From positions 186,001-250,000 of the forward strand of contig JACRLB010000015.1 of the NCBI GenBank assembly GCA_016235445.1: a stretch of DNA of 64,000 bases. Direction: 5' to 3'. A program made the position numbers and the translations under genes. The DNA is from Chloroflexota bacterium. Lineage in GTDB: Bacteria > Chloroflexota > Anaerolineae > Anaerolineales > Villigracilaceae. Of the stretch, positions 56,630 through 64,000 are shown piece by piece; position 1 is the stretch's first letter; each line of letters begins with the position of its first letter. The notes under the pieces were generated by a model. The model made no database searches. It was given only the letters and a program-made list of their open reading frames with translations, and was not told the origin of the DNA.

Positions 56630-59600
56630 TTATTCCACCTTCCGAATCGCCAGCATGGTAAGGTCATCGCCCAATGGAACGAGGCCGATAAATTCATTCA
56701 AATGCTCTTCCACCGCAACAAGGACTTCATCTGAAGTGTGAGACTGGGTGGATGCCAACGCTTCCATTAATCGCCCATCGCCAAAGAGATCGCCTTCCGC
56801 AGAAAATGCTTCCGTCAGGCCATCGGTATACAGCAGTAATTTATCCCCAAATGAAAGTGAAATCGCGCGCTCCTGAATGTTGAGCTGTTCCATCACACCC
56901 AGCGCAACGGCAGTGCGCGTGAGTTTTTCGATCTCCCCATTTTTCTTCACCCAAAACGGCGGGTTATGCCCCGCGTTCACATACGTAAATTTTCCATGCT
57001 CCAGATCCAGCTCGCCATAAACGGCGGTCACGAACATGCCTTGCTGAGTATCGGGCAGTAACAGGTCATTCACGCGGCGCATTGCCTCGGCGGGTGAGTT
57101 GGTTTCGATCACGGCCGCGCGCATCAATGTCCGCGTGAGCGCCATGAACAAAGCGGCAGGCATGCCCTTGTCAGCCACATCCGCAATGAAGATGCCCAGC
57201 TTTTTATTCGGCAGTTCGATCACATCATAAAAATCACCGCCCACCTGACGCGCCGTGCGCCAGCGCGCCGCAAATTGCCAGGCGGGGTGCTCAGGCAAAA
57301 CCTGCGGGATAAACGTCTGCTGAATTTGGCGCGCAAGCTGAACTTCCGTTTGGAGGCGTTCGCGCACCACCATCTCCTGCTGTAAAAGATCATTCTGAAT
57401 CGCAAGCGCGGCCTGCTGTGCAATGCCATTGATAATCTCGATGCGCCGCGAGCGGAAGCGGCGTCCATTCTCCGTCTCTTCGATTAACATGACGCCGAAC
57501 AGGTCATTCTTGATGGATAGCGGAACCGCCATCAGCAAACGATCTGCGCTCATTACATCCGCTTCATTCTTAACCTCCGGCCTGATTCCCAACCAGGCAT
57601 TCGGCAACGCTTTTGGTTTTAGTGCATGTGTGATGAGATGATTTTCTTCTTTTGCACAATCCAGCAAAGGGAACACGCCCTCTGGAAATTCCCTTTCGGT
57701 CATGATCGCTTCTTCGTTTTCTGAAAAGCCATACGCGTGCGCGTGTGAAGCCGTGAAAGACAACCGCTTTGCATCCCAACGATATAAAGCCACCCGCTTC
57801 ACGCCCACGAGGATCGGCATGATGCGCGTGACGGAACTTAATATCTCTTCGAGGTCGCTCAAGCTGACAACAGCCTGCGCCACCTGCAACAATGCCGCAG
57901 AAGCGTACGCCTGCTCCTGCGCCGAGTCATACAGGCGGGCGTTCTCGATGGCGACGGCGGCATAGCTCGCAAAAGTGGTGGTGATGCTCTGAGCTTCATG
58001 TCCGTACCGCCCGGAGGTGTGATGAGCAAGAGCCAGCACCCCCAGCGGACGGTCTCCCACACGCAACGGCGCGGCAATGGATGAATAATTCCCATCGTAG
58101 CCAGCCGCCAGCCCCGCAGGCCAGATCGGTTCATCCACACGGCGGATGATGGGAACGTCAGAGACCAATGCTTCAGCCATTGCGTAGGTTGCGTCAGGGT
58201 TGCTGATGCACACGCTCTCCAACTGACCTGCATCAATTCCATGCACGGCAGAGAGACAAAGCTCGCCATCCTGCAAGAGCCAAATGGCTGAAACATCGAT
58301 GGGCAGGTTGCGGTCCAATTCGGCGAGGATGGTTTCGAGCACCTCGTCCACGCCCACGTTGTCTGAAACAAGGCCAGCCACTTCGCGCAGGCTGTCAGCT
58401 ATTTGCCGCCGCCATTGCTCGGAGCGGTATAAGTCTGCGTTGCGGATGGCGGCGGCCATCGTATCTGCCACAGCCTCAAACATGATTCTGTCATCTTCGG
58501 TGAACGCATTTAATTTGTCCGATTGAATATCCAGCAGGCCGATCACATTCTCGTTGAAGATCAGCGGCACGCACAGTTCAGACTGTGTATTTTTGGGCGG
58601 CAATGGCGAATGAATATAACGGTCATCCTTTGAAACATCGTTTGCAAGCACGGTCGTTCCATTTCGCGCCACCCAGAGCATGATGCCTTTCGCATCATCC
58701 AGATGAATGGAAAAGCCTTCCAGCTTTTTACTGCGCCTGCCACTGCCTGCTTCATACACGATCAACCGTCGGTTGTGATGGACGGTGAACAGGGAAACAT
58801 GGGGGTAGCCAAATTTCTCGTGGATCAATGAAGCGGCGTCGCGCATTAACTGCGAGAGATCGAGTGTGGACGTCACGCTTTTGCTGACTTCAGAAACCAG
58901 CGTAAGTTGGTCGGCGCGGCGGTGCAGGGAACTGAACAAGCGCGCGCCTTCCACGGCGCGGGCAATGTTATCCGCAAGCGCGTGGAGGATGAGCAGGTCA
59001 TTTGGGTGGAAGGCTTTTTTGTGGTTGCTTTGCACATCCAACACGCCGAGCACACGGTCTTCGATTTTTAGCGGGATGACGATTTCAGATTTGGTTTCGG
59101 GCAGGCTGTCAATGAAGCGGTAGCGCGGGTCTGCCTGAACATCGTCGCAGACGATTTGTTCGCCGAGCCTGGCAGATTCGCCGATCAATCCCTGCCCCAT
59201 GTCCACTTCCAGCGCGATGGATGCTTTCTTCTTTCCCTTGCGCGGGGCAACTGCGCTGGAACGAAAACGAAGCGCGTTGGAATTTGGGTCGAGGGTGAAA
59301 ATGGCAACGTAATAAAAGTTGAATGTCTTTTGGATTAATTCTGTGACGCGCGCAGAGAGTTCATCCAGGTCCAGGACATTTGCGATCTGGGCGCTGACTT
59401 CGCGCACGAGATTAAGCTGGCGCAAACGGAACTGCTCCACTTCGGCGCGGTGGGATGCAATTAAGCTGACGGCCACGATCTGGGCGAGAGCCTGGAGCAG
59501 GTTTAATTCTTCGGCGGAGAAAGCGGGGCCATTGGGGCGGGTGAGTTGGAGCGCTCCCAGCGTAATCCCATGATCTTCGAGCGGCACCGAGGCCACGGTT

Positions 59601-59890
59601 ACGAAAGAGGCGTTTTTTTTCTTATCCAGTTTGATGAATGGCTTTTTTGTTTTGAGGGCCTGTTTCATTCCCTCATGCGCTGGCTGGGGTGAAAATGCGG
59701 GGGCGTTCTTCCAATCCGGCAGGCGGAAGACTTTTTCATTCAGCCAAACATCCACCGTGCCTTCGATGAGGCGGCTGGTCATGGCGAAGATTTCATCCCG
59801 TTGTGCGCTGAGTGAGTTTTTGTTGCGAAGATCTTCCCCCAGGCTGGCAAGCTGGCGCCAGTCCCATGCATCTCGGTGTGCGGCGTTCAT
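56630..59890 (-). CDS. Multi-GAF sensor with SpoIIE-type serine phosphatase
   Basis: This 1086-residue cytoplasmic protein has about five GAF-like domains in series (roughly residues 25-160, 185-325, 345-490, 515-660 and 690-845), linked by long helices, followed by a PP2C/SpoIIE phosphatase (about 870-1083). Phosphatase residues are visible in GGDFYDVIEL, FIADVADKGMPAALFMAL, LLYTDGLTEAFS and GDDLTMLAIRK. GAF ligands are unknown and no obvious bilin cysteine is seen. It would dephosphorylate the STAS protein encoded downstream and so switch the RsbW-like kinase. The RsbW gene is six bases upstream of it in transcription order. AAACGCGAC-type linkers are absent, so the long array is a single open frame. 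Confidence 0.9.
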   Translation of the reverse strand: MNAAHRDAWDWRQLASLGEDLRNKNSLSAQRDEIFAMTSRLIEGTVDVWLNEKVFRLPDWKNAPAFSPQPAHEGMKQALKTKKPFIKLDKKKNASFVTVASVPLEDHGITLGALQLTRPNGPAFSAEELNLLQALAQIVAVSLIASHRAEVEQFRLRQLNLVREVSAQIANVLDLDELSARVTELIQKTFNFYYVAIFTLDPNSNALRFRSSAVAPRKGKKKASIALEVDMGQGLIGESARLGEQIVCDDVQADPRYRFIDSLPETKSEIVIPLKIEDRVLGVLDVQSNHKKAFHPNDLLILHALADNIARAVEGARLFSSLHRRADQLTLVSEVSKSVTSTLDLSQLMRDAASLIHEKFGYPHVSLFTVHHNRRLIVYEAGSGRRSKKLEGFSIHLDDAKGIMLWVARNGTTVLANDVSKDDRYIHSPLPPKNTQSELCVPLIFNENVIGLLDIQSDKLNAFTEDDRIMFEAVADTMAAAIRNADLYRSEQWRRQIADSLREVAGLVSDNVGVDEVLETILAELDRNLPIDVSAIWLLQDGELCLSAVHGIDAGQLESVCISNPDATYAMAEALVSDVPIIRRVDEPIWPAGLAAGYDGNYSSIAAPLRVGDRPLGVLALAHHTSGRYGHEAQSITTTFASYAAVAIENARLYDSAQEQAYASAALLQVAQAVVSLSDLEEILSSVTRIMPILVGVKRVALYRWDAKRLSFTASHAHAYGFSENEEAIMTEREFPEGVFPLLDCAKEENHLITHALKPKALPNAWLGIRPEVKNEADVMSADRLLMAVPLSIKNDLFGVMLIEETENGRRFRSRRIEIINGIAQQAALAIQNDLLQQEMVVRERLQTEVQLARQIQQTFIPQVLPEHPAWQFAARWRTARQVGGDFYDVIELPNKKLGIFIADVADKGMPAALFMALTRTLMRAAVIETNSPAEAMRRVNDLLLPDTQQGMFVTAVYGELDLEHGKFTYVNAGHNPPFWVKKNGEIEKLTRTAVALGVMEQLNIQERAISLSFGDKLLLYTDGLTEAFSAEGDLFGDGRLMEALASTQSHTSDEVLVAVEEHLNEFIGLVPLGDDLTMLAIRKVE

Positions 59891-59895
59891 GGGAT

Positions 59896-60306
59896 TTATC
59901 CCCTCCGCTTGATCATTGTCAGCAGGTTGCCTGTTCTTGCGTTGGTTTCGTAGCGGACTTCATCCATTAATTTTCGCATGAGATACAAGCCAAGCCCGCC
60001 GATCTGGCGTTCTGAAAGGTCTGCTTTTAAGTTGGGTTGTTTGACTTTGGAAGGGTCGAATGGTTTGCCTGTGTCGCGCATGGTGATGATCAGTTCACTG
60101 CCCTGCATGTTGCATGTGATTTCAAGGGTTGCATCAGAGATGCCGGCGTAGGCATGTTCGATGATGTTGGAGGCGGCTTCGTCTGCGGCAAGCTGAAGGG
60201 AGTAAATATCCTTTTCCGAAAAACCGCCCTCGCGGGCAACCTGCGCAACGAGGCTGCGAATCTCATCCAGAAATTCAAACCTGGCTGGAAATGTTGAATG
60301 GGCCAT
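59896..60306 (-). CDS. RsbW-like anti-sigma serine kinase
   Basis: This 136-residue GHKL-type ATPase of the RsbW/SpoIIAB class has the N-box EAASNIIEHAY, G1 motif RDTGKPFDPSKV and G2 IGGLGLYLMRKLMD. It would phosphorylate the STAS protein (60388-60723) and bind a target protein when free. No sigma factor gene is in the window, so the target may be elsewhere or not a sigma factor. The start ATG at 60306 lies seven bases after a TACAAT box. It is followed by the phosphatase gene after six bases. Confidence 0.88.
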   Translation of the reverse strand: MAHSTFPARFEFLDEIRSLVAQVAREGGFSEKDIYSLQLAADEAASNIIEHAYAGISDATLEITCNMQGSELIITMRDTGKPFDPSKVKQPNLKADLSERQIGGLGLYLMRKLMDEVRYETNARTGNLLTMIKRRG

Positions 60307-60313
60307 AAATAAA

Positions 60314-60319
60314 ATTGTA
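60314..60319 (-). promoter_or_regulatory. -10 box TACAAT seven bases before an ATG
   Basis: On the minus strand TACAAT-TTTATTT-ATG is seen, without a Shine-Dalgarno sequence. This suggests a leaderless start for the RsbW-like gene, separate from the STAS gene upstream. Confidence 0.45.
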
Positions 60320-60387
60320 TGCCGCCTCCATCATAAAAGACGAAGCGGCATGTTTGTTTTATCCTTCCAGAACACACATGGCGTTCT

Positions 60388-60723
60388 TTAGAAACTGCCA
60401 ACGGCTTCGATGGCATCATCGAAGGTTTTGAAAAGCTCGGTAAACCCTGCCAGTTCCAGGGCTTCGTGGATGCGTTGAGGAACGCTCACCAGCACCAGTT
60501 CGCCGCGATTGTAGCGTTTGCAGTTTCTTTGGGTGGCAAGCAGGGCACGAAACCCCGCGCTGGACATGTATTCCAGTTCACTCATATCCACCACGATTTT
60601 GAATTTCCCATCATTGTTTGCTTTTTCAAGAGCTTTTGAAAAATCAGGAGCAGTGGCGCTATCCACACGGCCTTTTACTTTGACCAAATCACAATGTTTG
60701 AATTCCTGGGTGGTGATTTCCAT
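60388..60723 (-). CDS. STAS anti-anti-sigma factor (RsbV-like)
   Basis: This 111-residue STAS-domain protein starts MEITTQEFKHCDLVKVKG. The regulatory serine lies in DMSELEYMSSAGFRALL (Ser57 or 58), the site that RsbW-type kinases phosphorylate. The ATG 60723 has AAGGAGAAATT upstream. A longer frame would add an unlikely leader. In its dephosphorylated form it would bind the RsbW-like kinase and free its target. It belongs with the two downstream genes as a partner-switching module. Confidence 0.92.
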   Translation of the reverse strand: MEITTQEFKHCDLVKVKGRVDSATAPDFSKALEKANNDGKFKIVVDMSELEYMSSAGFRALLATQRNCKRYNRGELVLVSVPQRIHEALELAGFTELFKTFDDAIEAVGSF

Positions 60724-60840
60724 AATTTCTCCTTCAACAATGATGATGGATTTTTTTGACTGGGCGGGATTATAACACGTTCCAAATGGCGGGGTTTTTG
60801 GAAATAACAGCGTGAGTATGGCAGTGAAATTGCATCGGAT

Positions 60841-60972
60841 ATAGCGCAAAACTTTCGGGATTCTTAACGCAAAGCCGCAAAGCCGCCAGGAATTAATTCT
60901 TTTGCGCCTCTGCGCCTTTGCGTTAAATACTGCAAGGTGTTTCGTGAAATTTTACCGATACTTTTGCGCTAC
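60841..60972 (+). mobile_element. MITE-like element, AGCGCAAAA ends
   Basis: ATAGCGCAAAACTTTCGG at the left and CCGATACTTTTGCGCTAC at the right are imperfect inverted ends. The interior is an inverted pair of AACGCAAAGCCGCAAAG / CTCTGCGCCTTTGCGTT words, as in 36146-36313. It lies between the STAS and Trm112-like genes. Confidence 0.65.
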
Positions 60973-61045
60973 ACTCGGCAGTGAATGAGGCCCTAAAATA
61001 AATATTCCCACATGGTACAATCTCTGCCTGTAAAAAGGAGACACC

Positions 61046-61264
61046 ATGGTTAGTTCTGAACTGCTTGAAATTTTACGCTGTCCCAATTGCGTTCGTGAAA
61101 AGGAGGGACTGCTAACCCTTCACAAAGATGCCTGGCTCATCTGCCAGGATTGCGGGCGCAAATACCCCATCGTGGATGACATCCCCGTCATGCTCATCGA
61201 CGAAGGCGATAAGTGGATCAACACCGCGCAGGATGCGCTTCCCGTTCCCCCGCCTGCCAAATAA
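61046..61264 (+). CDS. Trm112-like zinc-ribbon protein
   Basis: This 72-residue Trm112p-family protein has the first CxxC in RCPNC and the second in CQDCGRKYPIVDDIPVML, which would bind one zinc. Such proteins are activators of methyltransferases in eukaryotes. In bacteria they are small zinc-ribbon proteins often near glycosyltransferases or methyltransferases. AAGGAGACACC precedes the start. It is followed after three bases by a HEAT-repeat gene, probably the same operon. Confidence 0.85.
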   Translation: MVSSELLEILRCPNCVREKEGLLTLHKDAWLICQDCGRKYPIVDDIPVMLIDEGDKWINTAQDALPVPPPAK

Positions 61265-61267
61265 AAA

Positions 61268-61831
61268 ATGAACGATCTTCCGGCTGACCTCACCAGCGGA
61301 GACGATGAACGCGCCGAAAACGCCATCCCTGTAATTTCAAAAATGGGATCGGCGGCCATTCCCCTCCTGCTGGAATTAACCCGCTCAGAAGATGTAGACG
61401 CCCGCTGGTGGGCGGTGCGCGCACTGGCCGCCTCGCCTCACACGCGGACCGTTGACCTGATTCCGCTCCTCAGCGACTCAGCCCCCGAGGTGCGTGCCGC
61501 AACCGCCCTGGCGTTGTGCCACCATCCGCACGAAGATGCAGTGGGCGCGTTGATCCACGCCCTTGCAGACGAAGACGCTCTTACAGCGGGGTTGGCAGGC
61601 AATGCTCTCGTGAAGATAGGAAGCCCTTCGGTGCCGCACCTGCTCAAGGTCATGGAAGAGGCGCCGACAGGCATCCGCGCGCTGGTGTTGCGCACCCTTT
61701 CCGAGATTCGCGATCATCGCGCCATCCCAATGATGATGAAATGCCTGGGCGAGGAATCTGCGCTTTTGCAGTATTGGGCGCAGGAAGGTTTGGAGAAACT
61801 TGGGCTGGATATGGTATATATTAAGCCCTGA
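61268..61831 (+). CDS. HEAT-repeat protein
   Basis: This 187-residue all-helical protein has about five HEAT/PBS-type repeats (for example DARWWAVRALAASPHTRTV, DALTAGLAGNALVKIGSPSV). It would be a scaffold or partner protein. Repeat proteins of this kind also occur as phycobilisome-lyase-like relatives, but no catalytic residues are seen. It is in one transcript with the Trm112-like and LCP genes. Function is unknown. Confidence 0.83.
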   Translation: MNDLPADLTSGDDERAENAIPVISKMGSAAIPLLLELTRSEDVDARWWAVRALAASPHTRTVDLIPLLSDSAPEVRAATALALCHHPHEDAVGALIHALADEDALTAGLAGNALVKIGSPSVPHLLKVMEEAPTGIRALVLRTLSEIRDHRAIPMMMKCLGEESALLQYWAQEGLEKLGLDMVYIKP

Positions 61832-61845
61832 GGTTTTTGAAAAAA

Positions 61846-63306
61846 ATGAATAGATTTGAATTTCTGAAAAAAATAAAATTCCCAAAAGTTGGCCGTCCCT
61901 CCGTGGGGCAGATCATCTTTTGGGGTGTGACAGCCGCGTTGAGCATTGCTGTTTACATTTTTGCGAACAACTTTACTCAATGTTTTACCCTGGCCGATTT
62001 GCCAGGCGACCCCCCCGCCAGTTGCGGCGTCGAGCAGGCCAGTGAGCTATTTAATCCTGAAGGTACGCCGATTGTGGATTTGCCCCCGACCCCCGTTGTC
62101 CTTCCCGAAGTGGAACTTCCCTCGTGGGATGGAGCCAGCCGCATCAACATCCTCTTCATCGGTTTGGATGCGCGTGACTGGGCGGAGAATGAAGGCCCGC
62201 CGCGCTCGGACACGATGATCCTTTTCACGGTGGACCCGATCACAAAGACGGCTGGGATGTTGTCCATTCCGCGTGATCTGTGGGTGAATATCCCTGGCTT
62301 TGGGTACAGCCGCATCAACACCGCGTATTCCAGTGGGGAGGGCGCACAGCTTCCCGGCGGCGGTCCCGGCCTTGCAATGAGAACTGTGGAGCAATTGCTG
62401 GGCGTGCCTGTGCATTATTATGCCCAGATCGATTTTCTGACCTTTATTGATATGGTGAATATTCTGGGCTGTATCAATGTTGTTCCAGAAGAGCGCCTTG
62501 TGCTCGACCCGATTGGTTCCGGGGAAGATCATGTTGTGGTTACGCCCGGCGGCGAACGTAAATTGTGCGGCTGGAAGGTGCTTGCCTATGCCCGCACTCG
62601 TAAAACGGAAGGCGGTGACTCTGACCGCTCCCGCCGCCAACAGCAGGTGATCTTTGCCTTGCAGGAAAAAATATTCGACCCTGAGATTTTTCCAACCCTG
62701 GTTGCGCAGGCTCCAATGCTTTATGAACAGCTTTCCAATGGCATTCATACCAACATGCCTTTGGAAGATGCCCTTAAACTGGCCGTGCTCGGCAGGGATA
62801 TTTCACGCGAGAGCATCAAAACGGGCGTGATCGATACCAGCATGGTGACATTCGATAATACAACCCTCAACGGTCAAGCCGCCAGCGTGATGAAGCCGAT
62901 TGCAGACAAAATCCGTGTACTGCGGGACGAGATATTCACCTCCACTGGGCCGCTCAGCCCCATGGCAGTTCCATTCGGCAATGCCGATGTTAATCTGATT
63001 ACACAAGCCATGCGCGACGAAGGCGCACGAGTCCGCATTATGGATGGCACCTTCACCCCCGGCCTGGACCAGCGCGCAGGCCTGTTCTTCCAGTCCTACG
63101 GCATGAATGTGACCGAGGTGGCCGCTTCCCCGGAAGTGTATGGCCAGACCGTCATCATTGTGTACGGCCCCAAGCTATACACCATCCGATGGATGCAAAG
63201 CATCTTTGGCATCGCCAACCGACGGGTTGTCTTTAACCCAGACCCGGCCTCCACTGTGGATATCGAGATACGGCTCGGCTCGGATATTTCGGGAAGCATT
63301 CCGTAA
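61846..63306 (+). CDS. LytR-CpsA-Psr (LCP) protein
   Basis: This 486-residue envelope protein attaches glycopolymers to peptidoglycan. A membrane helix is at about residues 22-42. The LCP domain (about 100-290) has RINILFIGLDAR, PPRSDTMILF, MLSIPRDLWVNIPG and KTEGGDSDRSRRQQ, with the Arg and Asp residues that bind polyprenyl phosphate. The C-terminal LytR_C domain (about 380-465) follows. I start at ATG 61846. A TTG three codons earlier has GAGG at four bases, so it could also be used. It is the last gene of the operon, before a bidirectional terminator. Confidence 0.9.
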   Translation: MNRFEFLKKIKFPKVGRPSVGQIIFWGVTAALSIAVYIFANNFTQCFTLADLPGDPPASCGVEQASELFNPEGTPIVDLPPTPVVLPEVELPSWDGASRINILFIGLDARDWAENEGPPRSDTMILFTVDPITKTAGMLSIPRDLWVNIPGFGYSRINTAYSSGEGAQLPGGGPGLAMRTVEQLLGVPVHYYAQIDFLTFIDMVNILGCINVVPEERLVLDPIGSGEDHVVVTPGGERKLCGWKVLAYARTRKTEGGDSDRSRRQQQVIFALQEKIFDPEIFPTLVAQAPMLYEQLSNGIHTNMPLEDALKLAVLGRDISRESIKTGVIDTSMVTFDNTTLNGQAASVMKPIADKIRVLRDEIFTSTGPLSPMAVPFGNADVNLITQAMRDEGARVRIMDGTFTPGLDQRAGLFFQSYGMNVTEVAASPEVYGQTVIIVYGPKLYTIRWMQSIFGIANRRVVFNPDPASTVDIEIRLGSDISGSIP

Positions 63307-63321
63307 CTTGTGAATTTCAAC

Positions 63322-63361
63322 AAAAAACATCCCCTCCATTTTGTGGAGGGGATGTTTTTTT
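63322..63361. terminator. Bidirectional terminator
   Basis: AAAAAACATCCCCTCCA (63322-63338) and TGGAGGGGATGTTTTTTT (63344-63361) pair almost perfectly. U runs are present on both strands, serving the LCP gene and the convergent DUF4870 gene. Confidence 0.9.
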
Positions 63362-63375
63362 GTAAGGCAGGAAGG

Positions 63376-63687
63376 TTACGCCCAGCCTTGATTGCGAATG
63401 AAATCGCTGATCATCGGGATCTTGATATCCTGTCCCTGATAAGCGAGGTAAGCCCAGTACAACTGCGCGAAGATCAGGATGGTGCCACAGCCGAAAGTGA
63501 CGGTGGCAATGATCGAAATAACCACAGTAGCAACGATGGATTGAACGGCGGCAAACTTCACATAAGGGCGGGATTTCTTATCTTCCATGAACAATACGAC
63601 GACGGCGATCAAGGGGATCAGGTAGCTGAGCATTGCCCACAGTTTGTCGTCACTGGTGATTTCAGGGTTCATCGATTCTTGAGACAT
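63376..63687 (-). CDS. DUF4870-type small membrane protein
   Basis: This 103-residue protein has three hydrophobic helices (about residues 16-34, 45-68 and 70-86) and the pattern DDKLWAMLSYLIPLIAVVV and RPYVKFAAVQSIVATVV, typical of the DUF4870/Tic20-like family. Function is unknown. AGGAATAAATC precedes the start codon on the minus strand. It is a single gene with a terminator. Confidence 0.82.
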   Translation of the reverse strand: MSQESMNPEITSDDKLWAMLSYLIPLIAVVVLFMEDKKSRPYVKFAAVQSIVATVVISIIATVTFGCGTILIFAQLYWAYLAYQGQDIKIPMISDFIRNQGWA

Positions 63688-63797
63688 GATTTATTCCTCC
63701 GAATAATTTGGGTTTGAATTGGCAGTATTTTACAGCCTTTCAACACAAAACGCAAACCAGTTATTTCATACTTTAGTACCAGCGTTTTGGAGGGTCT

Positions 63798-63889
63798 GGA
63801 CTAAAGTTTCGGAAATGTGGCGCAAGTCTCTAACTATGCGAGGCAAGTCAGAGATTTGTCCCACGCGGAGTGCCGAAAAAATATTCCAC
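63798..63889 (+). repeat. 91-bp interspersed repeat, copy 2
   Basis: It matches 55459-55549 at almost every base, with one inserted A (AACTATGCG against GACTTGCG). It lies between the DUF4870 gene and fmt. Confidence 0.85.
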
Positions 63890-63932
63890 GCCCCATTTTT
63901 GAAATCAGGTTTCAATTTTTTGTAAAAGGCAG

Positions 63933-63938
63933 TAAAAT
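63933..63938 (+). promoter_or_regulatory. -10 box TAAAAT six bases before the fmt ATG
   Basis: TAAAAT-TTTTAT-ATG is seen, with no Shine-Dalgarno sequence. A leaderless transcript is likely. Confidence 0.5.
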
Positions 63939-63944
63939 TTTTAT

Positions 63945-64000
63945 ATGTCCATCAAAATTGTATTCATGGGGTCTCCCGATTTTTCCCTGCAATCCCTGCG
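63945..64000 (+). CDS. fmt: Methionyl-tRNA formyltransferase, 5' end only
   Basis: The window ends 56 bases into this gene. The first residues MSIKIVFMGSPDFSLQSLR match the N-terminus of Fmt, which formylates initiator Met-tRNA. The domain with the folate-binding motif would follow beyond the window. The start has no Shine-Dalgarno sequence but a -10 box six bases upstream. Confidence 0.85.
   Translation, partial: MSIKIVFMGSPDFSLQSL

Overview
The window looks like a chromosomal segment from a Chloroflexota bacterium, most probably class Anaerolineae. This is an inference from gene content and style, not from a marker gene. The supporting signs are many lipoproteins with Pro/Thr linkers after the lipobox, an E1 alpha/beta fusion, a B-type (ba3) oxidase, a cytochrome c/NirK fusion lipoprotein, a PPi-type phosphofructokinase, and intergenic gaps full of palindromic repeats. 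There is no rRNA, no CRISPR array, no transposase and no phage module. One tRNA (Pro, TGG) was found.

Layout. Bases 351-9613 (minus strand) form a respiratory block: an Rrf2 regulator, two SCO-type copper chaperones, the three subunits of a ba3-type oxidase (including a 46-residue subunit IIa), a 778-residue cytochrome b / 2x[4Fe-4S] / FlpD(MvhD)-like / cytochrome c fusion, a lipoprotein, and then a sulfide:quinone oxidoreductase with a 42-residue companion. Bases 10033-31262 are mostly housekeeping and metabolic genes: lgt, a sulfotransferase, an O-methyltransferase, a MalY-like lyase, a thiolase, a PilZ protein, two PlsC acyltransferases, a SulP transporter, two minimal beta-carbonic-anhydrase-like proteins, a hydantoinase, rnhB, a GT2, tRNA-Pro, an esterase, galE and an MNT/truncated-HEPN pair. 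Bases 31329-37924 are a copper and nitrite block: cytochrome c-NirK on the minus strand, divergent from a copper operon csoR-copZ-copA-SafE/cupredoxin-copZ2 with a recognisable CsoR operator. Bases 37934-47363 hold exported hypotheticals, a Ser/Thr kinase, rarD, PPi-PFK, a UbiA prenyltransferase, a papain-like peptidase candidate and an MBL hydrolase. Bases 48175-55115 (minus) encode a 2-oxo-acid dehydrogenase complex (E1 fusion, E2, E3) with three extra genes. Bases 56630-60723 (minus) encode a partner-switching module (multi-GAF/SpoIIE phosphatase, RsbW-like kinase, STAS antagonist). The end carries a Trm112-like protein, a HEAT protein, an LCP protein, a DUF4870 protein and the first codons of fmt.

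How it fits together. Sulfide oxidation and the cytochrome b fusion would feed quinol and cytochrome c electrons to the ba3 oxidase. NirK would use nitrite as an alternative acceptor. The copper operon and SCO proteins would supply and control the copper that CuA, CuB and NirK need.

The most unusual material is (1) the Rieske-less cytochrome b/FeS/FlpD/cytochrome c fusion and (2) the repeats. The repeats include tandem 7-mer and 8-mer arrays, some translated in frame inside copA and the E2 gene, and several MITE-like families with terminal inverted repeats, one of them nested inside another with an apparent target duplication. Several genes also have a -10 box six or seven bases before the ATG, which suggests leaderless transcripts.
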